This document shows, piece after piece, positions 13,701 to 23,605 of a DNA stretch of 64,000 nt; position 1 is the first letter of the stretch, and each line of letters starts with the position of its first letter. Under the pieces are notes generated by a model. It was given only the letters and a program-made list of their open reading frames with translations. It was not told where the DNA came from and did no database searches. The position numbers and the translations under genes were made by a program. Where the stretch lies: NCBI GenBank assembly GCA_001692895.1, contig KV748184.1, forward strand, positions 868,001-932,000. The letters run 5' to 3'. The DNA is from Cenococcum geophilum 1.58. Lineage: Eukaryota > Ascomycota > Dothideomycetes > Gloniales > Gloniaceae.

Positions 13701-14206
13701 CTCATCACTCTTACTGGCTGTAAGCAGGCCAGCTCCAGTCCCTCGGCTCTAAAGCTTTCTTTACCAGTTTACATCACCGAACACGCGGAAACTGCAGCTA
13801 GGCAGAAGCGCACTTGGCTTGACGAAAGATGTGCTGTCAATCACTGCATGGCGGATCATGGGCCGGGGAGGTCGCAGATGAGAGACCGGGTATCCAACCA
13901 AAGAGCTTAAGGCTTGAGCTGAGGAAGAGCCCTATGTCGTCGTATTCCTGGCGATCAATTTGAAGTTACAACTCACACCTACAGGAAGACCCGATCATAC
14001 GTGTAGCTAGATATTCTTCATCACCTCTCCAAGCATCTACTTTCTCTACAGTTCTTCAGTCTGTCCCAATCACCTCTCGTTTCCTCTTAGTTCTTCTCAA
14101 TCCGTTTCTCACAATCAGTTCCTGTCAATCAGCTCCTCCCAATTAGTCCTCTCAATTACTCCCCCTCAATTAATTCCTCTAATTAGTTCCTCTCACTTTA
14201 TGAGCT
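10793..14206. other. 3.4-kb gene-free region
   Basis: No gene, tRNA or repeat family recognised. Short open frames (11405-11704, 11814-12320, 13237-13563) lack family features. Positions 14060-14195 consist of a loose tandem of TCAATTAGTTCCTC-like units directly before the small gene at 14207, probably its leader. Confidence 0.5.
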
Positions 14207-14949
14207 ATGGCTCCCATTCTCCATGCAGTGGCCCGCCAGTTCAATAACTCCCTCGCAACTGCATCGGCCGTTTCGGCTATCAGTAAAAGGAGCTCACCGA
14301 GCATGTGGAATGATACTATTACCAACGTTATTTTTGGCATTATAGCGGCTGTCTCTGCTTGTATCAGCATATGGCAAGCCCATCGTTATTTCCACAGCTT
14401 GGTTGGACCGGAACGTAAGTAAATGCCTTTCATTGGTCACTGGTATACATGAACATGGCTAAAAAATTTCAAGCTGCTGCAAATAATGTTGGCCACGAGA
14501 TACTCTCATGCACGCGTTGCCCCTCTTACCACAGTGAACTCTCCCAATCTCGGTCGGATGTCTCGACACTCGTCGAATCCACCAGACAAAAATCAGCAGG
14601 GCAGGACTCTAGACTCGATCTTAAACCAGAATCCCTAGCCTTTACTTCGCAAGAAACCTTCCAAACAGAAATCGGAGATGGCCTATCGGATCTCAAAGTG
14701 GAATGGGGCACCGCCAGTCTCGATCCCGATTGGCGATCCTGGAGTTTCCTACACCCCAGCGGCGCGCATGGTGAAGGATCGGACGATGTTAAAACAACCC
14801 TGGCAAACTTTTGCGACCATCTCTTCCATAAAAGTGCAACTTTCCACCGACTCTCTCTATCACCGCTTTCCGAGGCTTACCCGGACAACATAATGTTACG
14901 AGGCGAGAGCTCGACAGGGTGGCCCGGTAGTATAAGACCACACGTCTAA
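14207..14949 (+). CDS. Orphan protein with one membrane segment (uncertain model)
   Basis: I do not recognise a family. Exon 1 (14207-14414) encodes a 69-residue N-terminus with a hydrophobic segment (NVIFGIIAAVSACISIW, about residues 45-61) followed by a basic AHRYFHSL, which suggests an integral membrane protein. A GT-AG intron at 14415-14473 (GTAAGTAAA donor) joins it in frame to a polar Ser-rich exon of 158 residues ending at 14949 (227 aa in all). The 3' end is unsure. A further intron starting at 14927 could connect to a plausible short exon ending MGLALFNLWDSLDINL near 15045. Base composition resembles neighbouring intergenic DNA, so it may be a lineage-specific gene or a chance frame. 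Confidence 0.42.
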
Positions 14950-16420
14950 CCCTCGGCTTCTATTTATGGGGTTGGCTGCAACAAGAGATGGGCCTTGCAC
15001 TTTTCAACTTGTGGGATTCTCTCGACATCAATCTTTATCACTGCTGAGAGTTACCATCACAAAACCTCCACACTGAGAAAGCTTTCTACCACGCCCTCTT
15101 CCCTACGAATCACCACCATAATTGGTGTCAAATTTGGAGCCTGCGCCATCACGACGCCAACAACTGATTCAAAGTCTAGTCGCTACCATGAGTCCTTCCT
15201 TGAGACGTATTTCCCTTTCTAGCATCACATATTAACGTGGTTTCCCGGATTTTATTCGTCAGCACAGCACAGTTTTCTTCCAAGAGGCGGAATGTACGAT
15301 TTGTTAAATAGGAGGAGATACAACATCACAGACGCTTGCGGAGCCTTTTGACCCTTTTCATCTGGGATTTGGCAAGCAAGGATACCAGGGGGTATTATGG
15401 GAGGGCATTTGAATTCTAGAGTTAATTGCATTTGGAGGACTACCTGCGGTTCCATGTTGTTGCATGAGAGCTTTATATTTTTGCCATTTTCCATATCCGG
15501 CGTTTTGTCCAGGTCATCTCTTTATCGTTTTTACTTTTTTGCCAGCGATATATTGATAGACTCTGTAGACAACAGCATAGGAGGGGGGATTTGTTTTTCT
15601 AACATGCGCCAGTGGCGGTAACTTTTTTATTTGCAGCGGAGACTAGTAGCATCCAGAAGAAGGCTCGCCTTTCGTTCTTTAAATAGTCAAGTAGCTCCAG
15701 TAGCCTATGTAGCCTAGATACTTCAGATAGCTCAGATATCATTGTGGGCATTTCTATACTAGGCATCTATAATCCCTACGATCAAGAGCAGGGCACCTTT
15801 ATTTGGCGGGGAAAGAGGGCTTTTGCTACCGTTGAAGAAATACTGTAGCACGGGAGAGAAATCGGGGCAAGAGCTGGAATGGGCTAAACGGCTCTTTTTC
15901 ACCTTATTCTCCCTGTATTTTTGAACTAGGTTCTGCTGACTCTCTGATAACCCAAGGCCCGCAGGAGCAAACCATAAAATAAAGGCAAATGAACTCAAGA
16001 TGTTCGCTGTCGGTATTACATTGACTTCTTGGGACGCTCAACGTCTTATATCATCATCTGTCCCATGTTGTATGGGACTTACGTTCTGGAATCCCACAAG
16101 GAAAATATGTGGATAAGGCATTGTAGGTCCGAGATGCCAATCCGAATATATACTGCATTGCATCATTGGCACGGTTTTGTTCCATGACGCGGCTGAGTAG
16201 AGAGTGCGAGTGGCAATGTCCCTATTTCACTCCTTCTATGTATCATTTAGTAAACTAGCAGACTATAACAAGCAGTATGACTCCTATGTGGGTAACATGT
16301 ATAGAACAATAGTAATTAGTTAGCCCTATCCCATACTGCAGGAGATGAGTGTCAACCTAGTGGATGTCCAGACAGTGATAGCATAGCCAGCGAACTATAT
16401 ACGCTTCTTTGTGACTTAAA
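14950..16420. other. Intergenic region
   Basis: No supportable gene. Possible leftover coding-like sequence at 14980-15170 in frames following the orphan gene is broken by stops. Positions 15660-15745 contain a loose TAGCTCAGATAG-type short repeat. The rest shows nothing recognisable. Confidence 0.45.
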
Positions 16421-17933
16421 CTATCGAAACCTGTCATCTCCAACCGGGCTCCAGAAAATCCCCTTCGGGTCCCACAACTGCCTCACTCGCTTCAGCTCCC
16501 CGATCATATCTCTGCTGTACACCTCCTCCAAATCCAGGCCAAAGCGAAGATTATTCGCAAACGACGCCGGCGCAACCTTGTTCTTTGCATCTTCCTCCCT
16601 AAAAATCTCCAACGCCTCCCTTCCATACTCGTCCGCAGCAGCCTTGGTCTCCGGCTTCCCATACCACGCCGTCGTCTGCACGATAATCCCTCTACTCCTG
16701 TGACGGTAGAACTTGCTGTCCGCGCCCCCAGCGCCCGCAGCCGCAGCCGCACTCGCCACGAGCGCCTGCGTGTTCCAGCTCCCGACAATCGTGTACGTCC
16801 TCGGGCAGGCATCCTCGACCTCGTCGCCGAGCCTCCTCCAGCGCTCAAACGCCCTGGTGATGCTGGCGACGGAGAGCGACTCCAGCATGCACGTGTACAT
16901 CTCCTTGAGCCCGCCGTGCCCGTTGAACGCGTCGGCGCCGTCGTTCATGTTGGCGAACGGCACCGCCAGCGTCGCTGCTGAGATGGCTTGCCCCGTGACG
17001 TCTGGCGCCAGCGCCGCGGCTGCGGCTTGCTCGGCTTCCTCCCGCGGCCCGAAGTATGCTAGGCTGACCATAATCATGGGCGCGCCCTTGGCTGGGCTGT
17101 TCGGCGGGGCGCGTGCGAAGCCTAGGATGGGTACTAGTGGGCCTGCGGGGGGTTGTAGCTGCATATATACCTCGGCGGCGGTGGCGATGGCAGTTGGTGG
17201 GAAGATGGTCCTGCGGATCCATATCTTGTTGTCGGTCAGGCGCAGCCCGGAGATGGGAAATGCCGTGAGGGTTAGAGAGGTGATGATGCCGAGACCGTGT
17301 CCAGCACCGCACAGCGTGTTGAAGAGGCTGGCCTCCTCGCCGGTAGAGGAGGGAGTCAGCGTCAAAATGCTCCCAGAGGCTGTGATCAGCCTGATTGCAA
17401 GCACGTTGTCAATCCCGAACCCGTGGATGCCGTTGAATGCACTTGACGCGCCGCCGAGGAAGGCGCCGATCATGCCGACGGCATTGGAATTAGGGAAGAC
17501 TGCTTTAGTGTTAGTATACGCATATGCGGTGGATTGATATTTTGTGATGTTAACGTGTATAATAGCCTTCGGCAACGCATGCCTTTAGCACATCCGCGGC
17601 CAATGCGCCACCTGCAATGATGACCGAGTCGTTTGATTTATCCACCGAGACAGTCCTAAGCTTTTTCAAATCTAGGTAGACGGTTTTGCCATCGATAGGT
17701 ACGAAGGAACCGTGGCCGCCACAGCCTGGGATAACGCGGAAGCCTTTTGCTTCAGCGAGGCGGATTGCCGCAATGATATCATCCTCAGTGGAGGGGACTA
17801 CGACAGCAGCTGGTAAATCGACGCCAGAATCGGACCATCGAGAGACAACGCTATGAAGCTCTGTTGTGGGCTCCGGAATTTTGACTTCGCACGAAGGCGA
17901 GAAGAAAGATTGGATGGAATCCGTATTAGTCAT
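16421..17933 (-). CDS. FAD-linked oxidase, PCMH/BBE (berberine-bridge type) family
   Basis: Flavoenzyme of 485 aa, the usual family size, oxidising an unknown small molecule; relatives often act in secondary metabolism. The FAD-binding PCMH domain (about 40-220) has PAAVVVPSTEDDIIAAI and the GCGGHGSF loop, with His74 as the likely covalent FAD site. LCGAGHGLGIIT follows. The C-terminal BBE segment reads LKRVRQLWDPKGIFWSP. There is no clear signal peptide, so it is probably cytosolic. One intron at 17500-17554, with a weak GTTAAC donor but a consensus TACTAAC branch site and CAG acceptor; the join gives EGYYT-LFPNSNAVG, as in relatives. The 3' half is much richer in G+C and in Ala codons than its surroundings. 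That creates long antisense open frames, which I reject. No cluster partners are visible. Confidence 0.88.
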
Positions 17934-18826
17934 GGTAACAGGAATTCAAAACAAGTGGAATATATCTGAATGGAAATGAACCAATAAGACGAACTCGATT
18001 GGTTATTTAGGTTTTACACGAGTAAACGGGATAAGAAAATTGCTTAGAACCCCATTTATAGGCATCAAGGTCTGGTGTAGATGGTGAGCGGTGGGTTTAC
18101 TGGATCGGACGCCGGCTCACGTCAGCAGTAAGAAATGGGAGGCCTTAGTAACTATTCTCAAGCAGCAGCGAATCTCTCATATTAAGTGGGTATGATATTT
18201 GATGGCGGCAACAAACGTGCTGGCACTCTCCACCGGCGAAGCCAACACTTCCAGGCTTTGGAAGAGCGGAAGTAATGAGGCGTGCACGTAAGATTCGGCG
18301 TCATGGTTGTGCCCTCGTGAATGGCTTCAGATGACCAAGAAAACCATACGAATTTCCATCTCTGCTTGGCTCTGAAGTACTGCAGATGCTCATCCAAAAT
18401 GCACATGCAGTAGTTGAAACTTAGCGAATGGTCCTTCGAATGTTCGCCTCTGCTAGCGACGTATGGAATACTCTAAACGGGTTGTAAAGGAGAGGAGTAT
18501 AGAAAGACAGATAAGCAAGCAAATCTAAAAGGAAAAGGTAGGTAGTGCTAAGCAAGAGACATAGGTTTGATGAGATATTCCTAGCGGAAGAGTCTTCAGC
18601 GCACTCCGTAGAGATGCCGCAATGCTAGACGGATATTGCTGTGCTTACGTAAATAATGAACGGGATCGTGTACTTCAGGAAAATGCAGGATGCAGTTGGT
18701 GAGCTTGCAGGTGGCAGATGAGCCGCCACAAAGCGGTTAGTGCTCGTGTTTTAGTTCAAGAAGGCCCAAACTAGTAATTCCTATATCCGACAGTTATATA
18801 TATAATACAGCATCCCTACTAGCTGC
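17934..18826. other. Intergenic region between FAD oxidase and NLR
   Basis: No supportable gene. AT-rich with TATATATATAA at 18794-18806. The last part lies downstream of the ancestral stop of the NLR gene. Confidence 0.5.
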
Positions 18827-19032
18827 TTATAGTTCGTACATATACAAGAGTATATCCGGTGATACAAGCCGAGATGGGTGCTCTTCGGCGAGCGTCCTCT
18901 CTTCAACCGCTACGACGTGCTCTAGCAGCTCGACCGCCTTGTTGACCTGTCCGTCCATTCGGTAGGCGATGGCGAGTTCATGCTGTGATGCCAGTTGATG
19001 AGGATGGTCTTTAGCGAGCGTCCTCTCAACCG
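18827..19032 (-). pseudogene. Frameshifted 3' end of the NLR gene
   Basis: Normal units read TGCTCTAGCAG on the plus strand; at 19041-19050 the sequence is TGCTTAGCAG, one base short. The protein therefore ends ELLSTS at 19033. In the shifted frame the repeats continue (EHVVAVERTLAKDHPHQLAS, then another unit) to a distinct tail SPDILLYMYEL and a stop at 18827-18829. So about 65 residues of TPR plus tail are lost if the base is truly absent. Confidence 0.8.
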
Positions 19033-19983
19033 CTACGACGTGCTTAGCAGCTCGACCGCCTTGTTGACCTGTCCATCCTTTCGGTAGGCGATGGCGAGTT
19101 CATGCTGCGACGCCAATCGGTCAGGGTGCTCTTCGGTAAGCGTCCTCTCTCGTACCGCTACGACGTGCTCTAGTAGCTCGACCGCCTTGTTGACCTGTCC
19201 GTCCGCTTGGTGGGCGATGGCGAGTTCATGCTGCGACGCCAGTCGATTAGGGTGCTCTTCGGCGAGCGTTCTCTCTCGTACCGCTACGACGTGCTCTAGC
19301 AGCTCGACCGCCTTGTTGACCTGTCCGTCTATTCGGTAGGCGATGGCGAGTTCATGCTGTGATGCCAGTTGATGAGGGTGGTCTTTAGCGAGCGTCCTCT
19401 CAACCGCTACGACGTGCTCTAGCAGCTCGACCGCCTTATTAACCTGCCCGTCCGCTCGGTAGGCGCTGGCGAGTACATGCTGCGATGCCAGTCGATCAGG
19501 GTGCTCTTCGGCGAGCGTCCTCTCTCCAACCGCTATGACGTGCTCTAGTAGCTCGACCGCCTTGTTGACCTGTCCGTCCGCTTGGTGGGTGATGGCGAGT
19601 TCATGCTGTGATGCCAGTTGATGAGGGTGGTCTTTAGCGAGCGTCCTCTCTTGTACCGCTACGACGTGCTCTAGCAGCTCGACCGCCTTGTTGACCTGTC
19701 CGTCCGCTCGGTAGGCGCTGGCGAGTTCATGCTGCGACGCCAGTCGATTAGGGTGCTCTTCGACGAGCGCCCTCTTTTGTATTGCTACGACGTGCTCTAG
19801 TAGCTCGACCGCCTTGTTAACCTGTCCGTCCGCTCGATAGGCGCTAGCGAGTTCATGCTGCGACGCCAGTCGATTAGGGTGCTCTTCGGCGAGCGTCCTC
19901 TCTTCAACCGCTACGACGTGCTCCAGCAGCTCGACCGCCTCGTTGACCTGTCCGTCCGCTCGGTAAGCGCTAGCGAGTGTATG
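18850..19983 (-). repeat. Array of nine near-identical 126-bp TPR repeats
   Basis: Units encode 42 residues of the form HELA-AYRADGQVNKAVELLEH (first half) followed by VVAV-ERTLAEEHP-RLASQ. Starts on the minus strand are at 19983, 19857, 19731, 19605, 19479 (one codon shorter), 19356, 19230 and 19104, with a ninth remnant downstream. Units four to six resemble units seven to nine: both triplets carry HPDR, then the codon-deleted VERTLAKDHPHQ, then AIAYR. This indicates a higher-order duplication. Near identity between units, with few substitutions, points to unequal exchange or gene conversion rather than ancient repeats. Confidence 0.92.
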
Positions 19984-22723
19984 CTGCAACAACAGTCGAT
20001 GAGGATGGTCTTCTGGAAAGTGGTCCTTCCTCCATCCGTAAGCCTCCTCTAAACACCTCACAGCTTCCTTGATCCGTCCATCCACGCTAAGACATCGTCC
20101 AACCCAGAAACACAGATCATACCTCTCCTCCATCTCAATACCTTCCCTCCCTTGAAGCAGCCGGAGAGTATGAGGTAGGTACTCTCTCCATAAGTCGCGA
20201 TTTGCATAATCGTCAGACGGAAACACCTCCGCAAGATGTCGAGTTGCCTTCTCTGTTGTCTGCATCGTAATCTCATGCCTCCGGATCCATATCCGCGTCG
20301 CTAAGTGCACCAGGCTATGCATGTCGAATATCTTGCTGTCCCCTCGTCTAGTCACAAAAGCGTACGCACAGAGTGTGCCAATTGCATCTACCGTTTGCTG
20401 ATTTGACTTTAGGCACGGTAGGATCGACTGCGGTATAGCTTTCGGCTCGATGCGGGACATGAATGACAGCAGCTCGGCAACACCGCTATCAGTCTTGCGG
20501 ATTTGGTCGAACGAGACGAGCCACGTGGTCGCCACGGCGTTCTGCGAGCCTTTGTATCGAGTTTGATCGTAGAATTCTTTGCTCATCAGACCAGTTATGT
20601 CCTGCTCTGTGCCTCGTAGCAATTCCAGGTATTCTGTGATAGGTACTTGCTTTGTGTTCAAGTAGGCCGCCGCCTGCGTGATGGCCAAGGGAAGGCACGT
20701 GAGCTCGCCCAGCAGCTCCGTCACCGTCGCGTGATCACGAAGCAGGTCCTTCCGAATGAGGGACTTCTCTAAAAATCTTATCGCCTCCTGCTCGTCCATC
20801 TCGTGTAGCTCAACCACATCGCTTCCCGCCACCGACACGGCCACTTCTCTCGAACGCGTTGTAAACAGGATCACGCCCTTCTCACTCTCCGGCAGAGAAT
20901 GGTTTATCCCGCCTCTCGCGTCACCACCTCTCACGCCAGAACTCCCGAAAAGCATATCCATGTCGTCCGCATTGTCCACAACGAGAAGCCATGGGCCAGC
21001 TACCGCCGAGCTTAGGTACCGTCGGACCGACTCCTTGGCTTCCTCATCCTCCTTAGCGATGGCAAGCTTCTTCGCTATCTCCGTGCACGCCTGCTCGAAG
21101 CCCTCGTCACTCAAGGCCGGCACCCAGAAGATCGAGTACTCTGGCTTATTCTCCTTCATCCAGTATGCAATTCTGAGAGCGACCTGCGTCTTGCCAACAC
21201 CTCCCAGCCCCGTAACGGCGACTTTTTGACACCCCTGTGTGAAAAACATCTGTTCGACCGCGCTTAACGTCTCGTCTCGTCCGACGAAGCGCTTGTTCTT
21301 CGGAAGCGGGATGTAGTGGCAGGGTAGGCAGGCATGGTCTGCGGTAGTCTCAGCAGCCATCGCGCAGCACGGTACAGTTCTCCTACACTAACTACTAGGT
21401 GCTCTGCCGAGTTCACCCGCCGCCGCCACCATCTGTGTTTCAACACGGGATGCTGTCGACGGCATATCCTGAGGCCTGCTTCCATCTTCATCAACCGCCC
21501 CACTGTACATGGTCAGTGACGTCTCGCCGTCATATTTCTCCTCGGCCTGGGCGATACTGGCAAAGTCATCCACAAACTTTTTGATCGTCCTCTGGTTCTC
21601 GCTTAGATAGTTATGGGTATGCGACGAGATCTTACTGGCCTTCTCCCAATCGGATAACGTGATATCTTGCAGGCCCTGATCGACGTTGAACCTGTAGTAC
21701 TGGCCGCTATCACCGTATTGGCCGTCAAGTCTTGCTGCTGCCTTCTTAGAGGTCGTGGCCATTTTCTTTAGTCCACTAATGATAGAAAGTCGCCTGTTAT
21801 CAATAGTGACGACGTCTCCAAGCCCGGTGCCGATGCTGAGGACTCGCATCTGTCCATGCCCGGGAAACTGTCGCCGGGCCTCCTCGATAAGGATTTCGCA
21901 TGGGTTGTTGTACCCGAAACCAGCGTCGACAAACTCGATCCCGTCCCGACCGACTGTGATAGACTTGAAGAAGGTCGTTGCCGCCGAGGTCGCTCGCGCG
22001 ACCTGCCAAATGGCGCAGCCATGGAAGCTAGCAGACGTGTCGTATGTTGTGAAGAGAGTCGGCCGCGCGTCGATATTACCCTTCGTGATAGCTAGGATAA
22101 CGCTGTGAGATGTCAGCCGCCTTTTGCCCCGTTACCCTAATCCACCTCACCCGGGAGAATACGTCTTGGTGCATGACCTGTCGCGGAACTCCATCTCACT
22201 ATGTGGGCACGTCCCGGCCGTTGAGAGGCCTCGGCTCCGTCGGGCGACACATTCTGATTCCACGCAGAACTCCCTGACCGTCTGTTTGATAGCAGCCTCG
22301 AGCGCTTTGGCAGAGAAGGCGCCGGTGGGCGAGGCGGGAAGAATATTGGTCCTTTTCGGGGTGAAGGCCTGCTGGGCGACTTTTCTGTACGCTCGTATAC
22401 ACTTATCGACGGTCATCCCTAACCTCCCGAGCATGATCGCGATAATTCTATAGAGTCCGTCAGTAAGGAATCTAGACCGAGGGGTATTTGACCCTTACCC
22501 TCCCGTGCTTGTGCCGCCGATCAAATCGAAGTGTTCGCATGGTCGCGGGACATGGTCAAGACCACTGGCATCGCGGATCTTCTCCATAATGTCCTCTAGA
22601 ATGAGGAGGCTTGATATGCCGCGGATGCCGCCTCCATCTCAAAGCGTGTCAGCGCGACCGACGAGGCTTGGGCCACAGAGCCTTACCGAGAGAGAGGATC
22701 CTCAACGGCGCGCAAGAAGCCAT
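19033..22723 (-). CDS. NLR-like STAND protein: patatin - NB-ARC - kinesin-light-chain TPR
   Basis: Fungal NLR-type protein of 1158 aa as encoded, probably cytosolic and acting in allorecognition or innate-type cell death. Domains: patatin-like phospholipase (1-290), with oxyanion motif DGGGIRG, nucleophile GGTSTGG and catalytic Asp in FVDAGFGYNNP. NB-ARC (about 400-760) follows, with FVGR, P-loop GLGGVGKTQ, Walker B LLVVDNADD, CLPLAITQAA and MHD-like DMHSLVH. C-terminal 42-aa TPRs run from residue 843. Introns at 22638-22686, 22448-22498, 22103-22162 and 21339-21392 (the last donor may lie 3 nt earlier). The start at 22723 gives MASCAPLRILSLDGGG. Joining patatin and NB-ARC through intron 4 is inference from frame and from the known architecture. 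A one-base loss near 19043 ends the protein early (separate entry). It is divergent from the chimeric LIM gene at 23606. Confidence 0.88.
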
Positions 22724-23605
22724 CTCAGCATCCACCCGGTCTATCCTGCTATCCGTGGTCTATGTGACGACGAGGAGGTTGTTGAACCGACAAGGCGGCG
22801 GTCGAACCGAGGTAAAATTCAATTGGCTGCTACAAGTCGGCAACTGCGCACGAGCCATTGGGAAAATTACCTCAGCAAGCTCAGACGTATCGATTCAATT
22901 AGCGGATATCGCTAACCTTTTTTGTCAAAAAGTTGATTCTATGGTATTCGTTTACCGGAAAATAAGCGAAATTCTGACCAATAGAAGCCATGATCTTCGT
23001 TGCACCACTCCCGTTTTTCTGCGTAAAGGGCGTTGAGTGCATAAACCCAGCAGGTGGGTGGAAGGGCAAAAAAAATTTCCTGGGGAAAGGGCAAACGCCC
23101 CATCAGTATATAAAGGGAGGCTGAGCACGACAGGTGAGACTGTTAGGGTTAGTGCAAATTTCGCTCAAAACTTTAACGTTCCCGCTTTGTGGCTCTCTAC
23201 TACCTACCTCAGGACTTATGGTCCGACTTTCCTTAGAATTATATACACCTCTCGTCAATTCCGGTGGTTAGCGTGTTTTATTAACTTTCCCTTAAACAGC
23301 AAAAATACCAAAACTTCCCCTACAAAAAGGCCGTGCAGACGTGGCTGCGCTAACTACCGGAATTGATGAGAGGGTGTAGTAGTAGGCGCCCCTGAAAACA
23401 TCTTCGATTCGTTATAGTTCTTTTCTCCTCTAAGATGGGTTTACACAAGGCTGAAGTTCGCCTAGCATGGGGAATATCCCTGTTATTTTCGCGCGGTGGT
23501 GGGGGCTGAGCTCTCGCACTAGTTGCGAGGTTTCGGCTTAGGATAAGTACTGTAAGCCGTCAAGGCAGCGTTCCATCTTATTTTCTTCTTTGTTACTATT
23601 AGAAC
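22724..23605. promoter_or_regulatory. Shared upstream region of the NLR and the divergent chimeric gene
   Basis: About 880 bp between two divergent start codons. It contains TATATAAA at 23107-23114 in the plus orientation and the MITE at 23244-23378. No coding sequence is supportable. Confidence 0.5.
23244..23378. mobile_element. MITE-like element with 30-bp terminal inverted repeats
   Basis: The left end 23244-23273 (TACACCTCTCGTCAATTCCG...GGTTAGCG) is matched by the right end 23348-23378, whose reverse complement differs by one extra C and two transitions. The 75-bp interior is AT-rich and non-coding. Both ends begin with TA, consistent with a TA target site as for Tc1/mariner-type elements. 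It lies 230-360 bp upstream of the chimeric gene's start codon. Confidence 0.75.

Noticed and set aside
16713..17537. 274-aa open frame antisense to the FAD oxidase
   Set aside because: Shadow caused by the high G+C and Ala codons of the real gene on the other strand.
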